From Taxillus chinensis (Eukaryota > Streptophyta > Magnoliopsida > Santalales > Loranthaceae), in assembly GCA_023512835.1 (NCBI GenBank), contig CM042088.1:46512699-46576698 (forward strand): a stretch of 64,000 bases of DNA. Direction: 5' to 3'. A model generated the notes under the pieces. The model ran no database searches, had not been told where the DNA came from, and saw only the letters and a program-made list of their open reading frames with translations. A program made the position numbers and the translations under genes. Positions within the stretch are counted from its first letter, which is position 1. Each line of letters begins with the position of its first letter. Shown here piece after piece: positions 58,231 through 64,000 of the stretch.

Positions 58231-58978
58231 TTTTGTCACACACTTGGTTAGGAGCTGAGGAGTTGACATAGATGTTAAATGAGGTTTACAGAATGTAAGA
58301 GCAGATAATTCTGGATTTATAAGTAAGCAACTTGGCCTTGTAACTAATACCAGTACAGCTGATCTTCATCCTCTCAAGGATATGTAATGGCAATACATCT
58401 ACAATAGCATAAAATAAACATCACAAGGCACAAAAAATGGAAATAACATAAAACCAATTAAGCTCCATTTGCATCCTTACAACAACAACAACAATAATAA
58501 TAACAATGAAAGTGGTGCATTATATGGCATGACATTTCACATGCAATAATAATAATCTTTCACCTCAAGTGAATAGATTATCAAGGGCTTAACAAATTGT
58601 GGGTGTGCAAATTTTATATTCTTTACCTGTACCAACATCGCATTGGTACTACTAATGTGTGCCACCTAAACGTGGGTTACAAATCCAGTCAGTCAAGGGC
58701 AGAGAGCAGAAACTACTTGGCTGTTTAATTAAATATGGGTGGGCTCCATCATTTCCCCCATTGTTAAAAGGATCTCAATCACAAGTTGAGATGAGACAAT
58801 TAAATCATTTGAAACATGTTGTCCTCCCCACTTCATCTTCATTGCTGAAGAATGCAATTGGATGAACAAGATTAACATTTTGACCCACTTCAACCTCCTC
58901 TTCTGCTTTGCCCAGTAAAACTTCCTTTTCTCACCAATGCTTCAGGATTCTTCATGGGATGATTACAATAAGAATGCC
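58231..58978. other. Right end of duplication block B and unique spacer
   Basis: Up to 58652 this matches 39290-39708; after that it is unique. No supported gene, though the minus strand from about 58980 on carries a broken frame (next entry). Confidence 0.45.
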
Positions 58979-59293
58979 CTAGCTCCCTAGCTGACCACCT
59001 TTGTAGCACTCATGCAGAAACTTATCCATTATATTGACTTTGTTAGGCTTATCAACTAGATCACTTCCCACAGATACTTTCTTTCGATTGTCCCTCCAAT
59101 ACTGATGCATTTCTGCAGCCCTAACAAACTAAGTCGAATCCCATAGTAGAGAGGCCGCTGATGTAGCAGATAATAAGTTGGGATAAACTTTTCTTCCATG
59201 AGATGCCTTATAAGGGTCCACTCATTGGCAAATTTTACGTTGAATCTCTAATGGATAAAAGTATACTTGTGCACTCATAGCTCTTACGGCCTG
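58979..59293 (-). pseudogene. Broken coding frame of unknown family
   Basis: One minus-strand frame of 105 codons reads coherently from QAVRAMSAQVYFYPLEIQ through VDPYKASHGRKVYPNLLSAT and RAAEMHQYWRDNRKKVSV to NIMDKFLHECYKGGQLGS and a stop. It is interrupted by a TGA (after KICQ) and a TAG (after WDST). Composition is balanced and protein-like, which favours a decayed exon over chance. I do not recognise the family. Confidence 0.35.
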
Positions 59294-60125
59294 TGACCTA
59301 AAACATAGAATTTTTTATTAAACAATTACATTTTGAATGAATCACTGATGGATGAGAAATTATGCCACAAAGGACACATAGCTCTTCAGGCATGTGACAG
59401 CCATGCTAACCCAATCATCAGGTTTAACATTACTGAGTAGGGTCAAAAAATTTAATTAATCAAGTCAACCTGATCTTAATACACAATCTCATCCATGGCT
59501 CAACAACCTACCTTTGAATCTCTTTATGTTGGGAAGCAAAACTTTTACTTTTAAACGTGTAGTAATTTAAAATTTTCAACATTGCTCTAGAAGGCATTCG
59601 TGGAGAAACTCTTAGCAAGTTTAGCATAAGGGGTCTCTACACAACATTTGTATTAGCACTAGAAGTTGCTCGGTTTATCAGACTTCAGTGCTATGAAGAA
59701 GTGAACAGATACGTCCAGGTTAAAGGTAAGACAAGTATCTTTGAAAATAAAAGTTTTTAAGAAAGGCTATATATAAAATCTTCCTAAAAAAGGAAAGTTG
59801 TTCGGGAGGATTGCTAAACAAGCAAAGACAAGACAAGCTTACAACATAAACTTCACTGTTCTAGCTGGAACTAATTGATCACCCTCCCCCGTGATCTTCT
59901 GCAGATGTTTTGTTTTTCTGGTTTTTTTTAATTTTTATTTTAGCAACCCATTCAGAATCAGAACTACCCACCGTGATGGGGTGTATTCCTCCCTTCGGGG
60001 TGGTAATATAATAATGTACATCTAGCTTAGAGAAATCCCTTCCAAGTGCTGATAATTCTCCTAAAACGAGTTGGGGTCCATGATGGTGTATTGCCTTGGG
60101 CGGAATATAATAATGTACATTTTGT
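59294..60125. other. Spacer 3' of FBA-like copy 5
   Basis: No gene seen. The right end holds a diverged tandem duplication (59970-60160, listed separately). Confidence 0.45.
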
Positions 60126-60160
60126 TTAATGAATCTCTTCAAGTGCTGATTCTCCTAAAA
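59970..60160. repeat. Diverged tandem duplication 3' of FBA-like copy 5
   Basis: Two copies of about 95 bp, each running from a GATGG-GTGTATT block through AATATAATAATGTACAT to CAAGTGCTGAT-TCTCCTAAAAC (about 59972-60067 and 60078-60160). The second copy overlaps the predicted extended 3' end of copy 5. Confidence 0.65.
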
Positions 60161-60182
60161 CATTTCTTTGCATAACATTTGG

Positions 60183-60214
<32 letters not shown>

Positions 60215-62713
60215 AGGGAGGCATGCCCATGATCTTCACATACTTATTTGAATTTCGAGCTTTACTCCATTTCCTCATCAGGTCCTCATCAAATTCTTCA
60301 TATAGGATGGAAAAATCACAATTAGGTGCGATTTTCATAGTCTCGTCAGGAACGGTCAAATTACCCCTGCATAACAAAAAAAATATATATTCTAATTAGT
60401 CAAATTACATGGACCAAATTCAAGATTCTATTATAAAAAGAAAATATATTGTAGCCAGTTATATATAGTGGATGCGCAACCTAAAATCACATAAACACAT
60501 AAAAATATCTTCTAAATAAAGTTTAAAATCCATCTGATGTGGAGAAAACACCTTCTGATTTCAAATTTTATTGTAAAATCATACAAACTATTCATATATC
60601 TTTATTTATATATATACGACACATACAAATTATCCAACACAAAACATCTAATTAAATCAAATATTATATAAAAGGCACAACAAAAAAGCGATTGAAAAAT
60701 AATAAACAAACAAGACCAAGAAAAAATAACCATAAATTTTCACTGGATTTATTTTCATTCATACCAAAAGACAAGGGTTCTAAAAAGGACACAAATTAGA
60801 GTTCACGTATATCATATCATAACGGGTATAGCATCCTGCTATATGATTTCACCCACCTGTCACCATCGCTGCCGCTGGCAATAAAAGAAGTAAAGGTATG
60901 GAGCAACCATATAATATAGATTTAGCCACGGACAAAATTCAAGATTCTATACTAAAAAGAAAATACTATTTTTGGCGAGGCACATCTAGTGGCCGTTTGG
61001 TTCTCGGGCAGAAGCAGAATGAGCAATATAGAGATAAAACAAAACTATGAGCATTCTAAATCACTTAGTGATTACCTGCCGTAAGGGGACGAGTCAAAGG
61101 CGCATGAGGGAATCACAATCATGGCAGCTTTTGTGCAGTGACAGTAAGAATTGAAAAATTACACAGGTAAACATATATAAGTAGAGGACAGACAGTCTAA
61201 GTGATAGTGATTACCTGCCGTAAGGGGAAACCTCGGTCTCCACATAGACTTCTAACCCACAATTGGTATGAATGCTATCAGGCAGTCCATGGATGTGAGG
61301 ACACACAAGCGAGTTTTCTTTGAGGTTAAACACAAACAGCCTCGAGTGTAGGACATGCAGAATCAAGACATCCTTGGAAAGGTGGAAGATTCGAAAGGGC
61401 AAGCTACAGGGATATCCAATAGAATGGGGGAACGCTACTGTGGCAGCATTGGTCCACGATGATTCAACGCCGTATTCCCTCATTATCCAGATGTCAAGCA
61501 CCCTAGCAACACGCCTAGAGGAACACAGACCGCAGTCGGGCGAAAGGTTACGTACGCTGACAAACGAAAGGCAACCGTCCAGAATCCAAAGTGATGATCT
61601 TTTGAGATAGTAGGGTCCGAAGCCGTAGGCAGGAGGCAGGGGCAGCATTGTAAACGTTTCCAGAGCTAGATGAAATGAAGCAACCATGGGCTCACCATCA
61701 ACAGAAACGAGCCAATTCAGACGTCCTGCAACAGAGAAGGCCCCAGTAGAGTAAGACCGCTGAAAATCGCAACTGGGAAAACTCTGCAGCCTCCTCCACG
61801 AAGTAGAGTCGTAGAGGGCCAAAACCTCAACCAGGCGGCTGCATGCATCGATCTTCACCACCTTGTAATCATCAGAGGAGTGAACGTAACCCAACCCAAA
61901 ATAGAGATCATTGCCGGAGCTGCGCTCAAAAGGCGGCAATTGTCTGGACAATCCAGTGGTAGGGTTCCACACGAACACAGCAAACATACCGCGCATAGGT
62001 CCTCCTCGCAGACAGTAGAGGCCATTGCAGGAGGCAATCATCTCTGCATCGATCGCACCATCTGGGAGAGGATGCTTCCGGGAGGGAATCAGCTGGGAGT
62101 GTGGAGGGTGGAGGGGTACGTAATAGGATAGCCCCACATCTTCATACATCCCTGTTTCCAGTACTTCTTCTCCGTCATCATCAAACCGAGGCTGCTTATG
62201 AACAAGGCGGGTCAATGAAAACAAGGGTAAGGGAAATGATACGGTTGAGGTGGCGGGTGATGGCGGTAGTGGAATAGTGGTGACGTCGGTGCAGCCATCG
62301 GGAATCACCAAATCTAGATACCACCGAGGCTTATCTTCATCTTCGAGATCCCACGGGAATCGTGGGGTGCTACTGAAAGTTCCCAGTAACTTTATCTTCA
62401 TAGGCGTGTTCCTACTATGATCACGGAGGACAAAGCTTAGGCGTCGCTCCTCCCCGAGTTTCCCATGAGGATCTGCGGCCTTCCTCCTTTCTCTGCCTCC
62501 GGAAGTTAAAGAAACCACCCAGCATTCGCAGTTACTGGTATAACATCTCTCTGTCTCTGATTCCACTTCCGCCTCGTCTTTTCTTCTTGTATCCCATCTC
62601 CGCGATTCATGCGATGCTTCACTTCCTGATTCGAGGAAGGGCGATTCAAACTCCCTCCTCCTTTTCAGAGGCAAATAGCGCTCCTCTTCTTGTGGAATTA
62701 TATCTGCTGCCAT
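60126..62713 (-). CDS. FBA-like protein without recognisable F-box, copy 5 (C-terminal frameshift extension)
   Basis: Exons 61215-62713 and 60126-60366 join in phase 2 to 579 aa. It starts MAADIIPQEEERYLPLKRRR. The FBA-type half is complete (SCNGLYCLRGGP, FVWNPTTGLSRQLPPFER, DIWIMREYGVESSW). In the last exon one base is missing relative to copy 1 (GAGGACCTGATGAGG against GAAAACTCTGATGAGG, near 60283). The acidic end DEEME-stop is therefore replaced by DEDLMRKWSKARNSNKYV, then IYIYIYRERER translated from the CT/AT microsatellite, and a stop at 60126. If the frame were intact the stop would fall at 60262. The main exon is undamaged. The ATG is chosen as in copies 2 and 4. The start side shares upstream DNA with copy 3. 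Function unknown. Confidence 0.75.
60183..60214. repeat. (CT)n(AT)n microsatellite inside the extended 3' end of FBA-like copy 5
   Basis: Plus strand CTCTCTCTCTCTCT then ATATATATATAT. In copies 1 and 4 the same repeat lies in the 3' flank. In copy 5 the frameshift puts it in the coding frame, giving alternating Ile-Tyr and Arg-Glu. Length changes here would alter the predicted C-terminus. Confidence 0.85.
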
Positions 62714-63847
62714 ACCCACAATTACAAACAAACCCCACAAATTCTTCTGATTCCTATGTAATATGCAATCGCGTTTTCATGCGTTTTTACGGTGAACTCT
62801 CGAGTTTACGGGTTTATGCACGAGTTCACCGGAATCCGATTTTGGTAACGAGTTTACTGTTTTATGCACAAATTTATTATTTTTAAAAATAATCTTATTT
62901 TTAAAAATAATATCATATCCTATATATCTAGGTTGTTTCCAACTCTAAACCAACCCAATTTCCAACAATAACTCATTAATTTTATTTATTTTTTATTTGT
63001 CTTATTTATTTTAATTCATAAGTTTTAAATATTTTAAAACAAAATTATAACTGTGATTTTTTTAAAAAAAAAACTTTTCATAATGTAAAAATAAAAAAAT
63101 AAAATTTAATTTAATTATTTCTATTATATATTACGATCTACCTATGCATTTCGAGTAAAACAATCAGATTTTACGCTCATGGTTTTATAATTATTTGATT
63201 TTAATTAGTTAATTTTTAAAATTTTAGTTTTAAATTTATTTTTTTATTATTAAATTTTAATTTTATATAATCTACTTTATATTTTATATTATTATATGTT
63301 AAATCTAGTAAGATCTCAATTGGGTAATTAGGAATGATAAAAATGATCAGCTTTCCTAAAATATTATTTAAAGATAAAGAATAACAATTAAATTCCTATA
63401 TTTAGAGAAATAGTATTCGTTAGGCAAAAGTTTTTTCTATAATCTTTTCTATTGTTTTTGACACTTGGGGATTTTGTATTTACTATAGTAAATAAAGGAA
63501 AGGAAAATAATAGTAAAGAAAAATATAAGAATATTATGTTAATATAATAGAAAACTTATAGAATAGAAAATATAAAAGGTTTTTTAAAAATTAATAAATT
63601 TTTTGAGAATATTATTTTTAATTAAATGTTAGAGAAAAATATACAAAATTCAACGTGGATGTTTTATAAAATACATGAGAAAAACAAAGTACAAATGGTT
63701 TTTGTTTTAATACGCATATGGGCTATGGCCCAGGATGAATGGATTTAAACCTCGTGGGCTGGGCCTGGGTGTGTATTAAAAATAATTAAAAAGAGAGAAA
63801 GCGAAAAGTGAGCGTGGCGTGAGAAAGGGATAAGAAAAGGTATGGGG
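62714..63847. other. Upstream region of FBA-like copy 5
   Basis: 62720-62860 matches the upstream DNA of copy 3 (CGCGTTTTCATGCGTTT, GAGTTCACCGGAATCCGATTTTG). 62945-63310 is the AT-rich block shared with copies 1, 2 and 4. The rest is AT-rich with no gene seen. Confidence 0.5.
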
Positions 63848-64000
63848 ACCTTTTTTTTTTTTTTTAACAGGGTATCCTCTTGGCTACTCGATTGTCAAAG
63901 CTTCGCCGGGTGAAGGATAGCCACAAGTGATCGAGCAAGATGAGTCTCGGCTCCACCTGGCCCCAATCAGCACCGGGATGGTACCGTCTGTCAAGCCCCC
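63848..64000 (-). mobile_element. Possible retroposon 3' end, cut by the window edge
   Basis: A T run (63850-63866) is followed by GC-balanced sequence (GGTATCCTCTTGGCTACTCG onward) unlike the surrounding AT-rich DNA. Read on the minus strand this is a GC-balanced body ending in a poly(A) tail, as in SINE or LINE copies or a processed pseudogene. No family motif could be named. Confidence 0.3.

Larger units (their letters stand above)
54110..58652. repeat. Segmental duplication, block B (FBA copy 4 plus mTERF pseudogene)
   Basis: Partner of block A (34794-39708), same order and orientation. It ends after CATCGCATTGGTAC near 58652, where the sequence changes to ACTAATGTGTGCC, unlike block A. 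Confidence 0.8.

Noticed and set aside
1..64000. CRISPR arrays, tRNA or rRNA genes, prokaryotic operons
   Set aside because: None is visible. The repeats are microsatellites, transposon ends and gene duplications, and the sequence is plant nuclear DNA.

Overview
The window is nuclear DNA of a flowering plant, most likely a eudicot. The evidence is AT-rich intergenic DNA, GT-AG introns, many microsatellites, broken LTR, LINE and MITE elements, and plant-only genes (a YUCCA-type flavin monooxygenase, a DEG2 plastid protease, a BRUNO-like RNA-binding protein). All identifications rest on reading translations and on recalled family knowledge; no search was run.

Left half (1-30 kb), ordinary single-copy genes. 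A four-exon YUCCA10/11-like auxin-biosynthesis gene (+, 756-2371) converges on a 21-exon DEG2 protease gene (-, 2868-12071). A nine-exon mitochondrial carrier gene (+, 15859-18875) and a nine-exon BRN1/BRN2-like three-RRM gene (+, 20575-26117) follow. I rebuilt the exons of all four, and each gives an uninterrupted frame of plausible family length. Their introns hold a hAT-type MITE, a foldback element, a tandem duplication and a decayed Ty1/copia element. Two DEG2 introns appear to use GC donors.

Right half (30-64 kb), a young, unstable gene cluster. Five paralogues, all on the - strand, encode proteins with an F-box-associated (FBA-type) beta-propeller-like half but no F-box that I can see: copy 1 is frameshifted, copies 2-5 are open. 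Each has one long exon, one intron and a short last exon; copies 1-4 end in an acidic tail. In all five the exon end and its 5' splice site occur a second time about 133-140 bp into the intron. Copy 5 has lost one base in the last exon and reads on through a CT/AT microsatellite.

Copies 2 and 4 each lie beside a pseudogene of an mTERF4-like organelle factor. The two pseudogenes share the same frameshifts, so a broken mTERF was carried along in a segmental duplication. Between the duplicated blocks are a truncated TLC-domain gene, an intact intronless ribosome-inactivating-protein-like gene without a signal peptide, a decayed plastid glucose transporter fused to its 3' side, a solo LTR with a perfect 5-bp target duplication, and a truncated Ty3/gypsy integrase with 3' LTR.

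The best candidates for undescribed biology are the F-box-less FBA cluster with its duplicated splice donor and the cytosolic or nuclear RIP-like gene.
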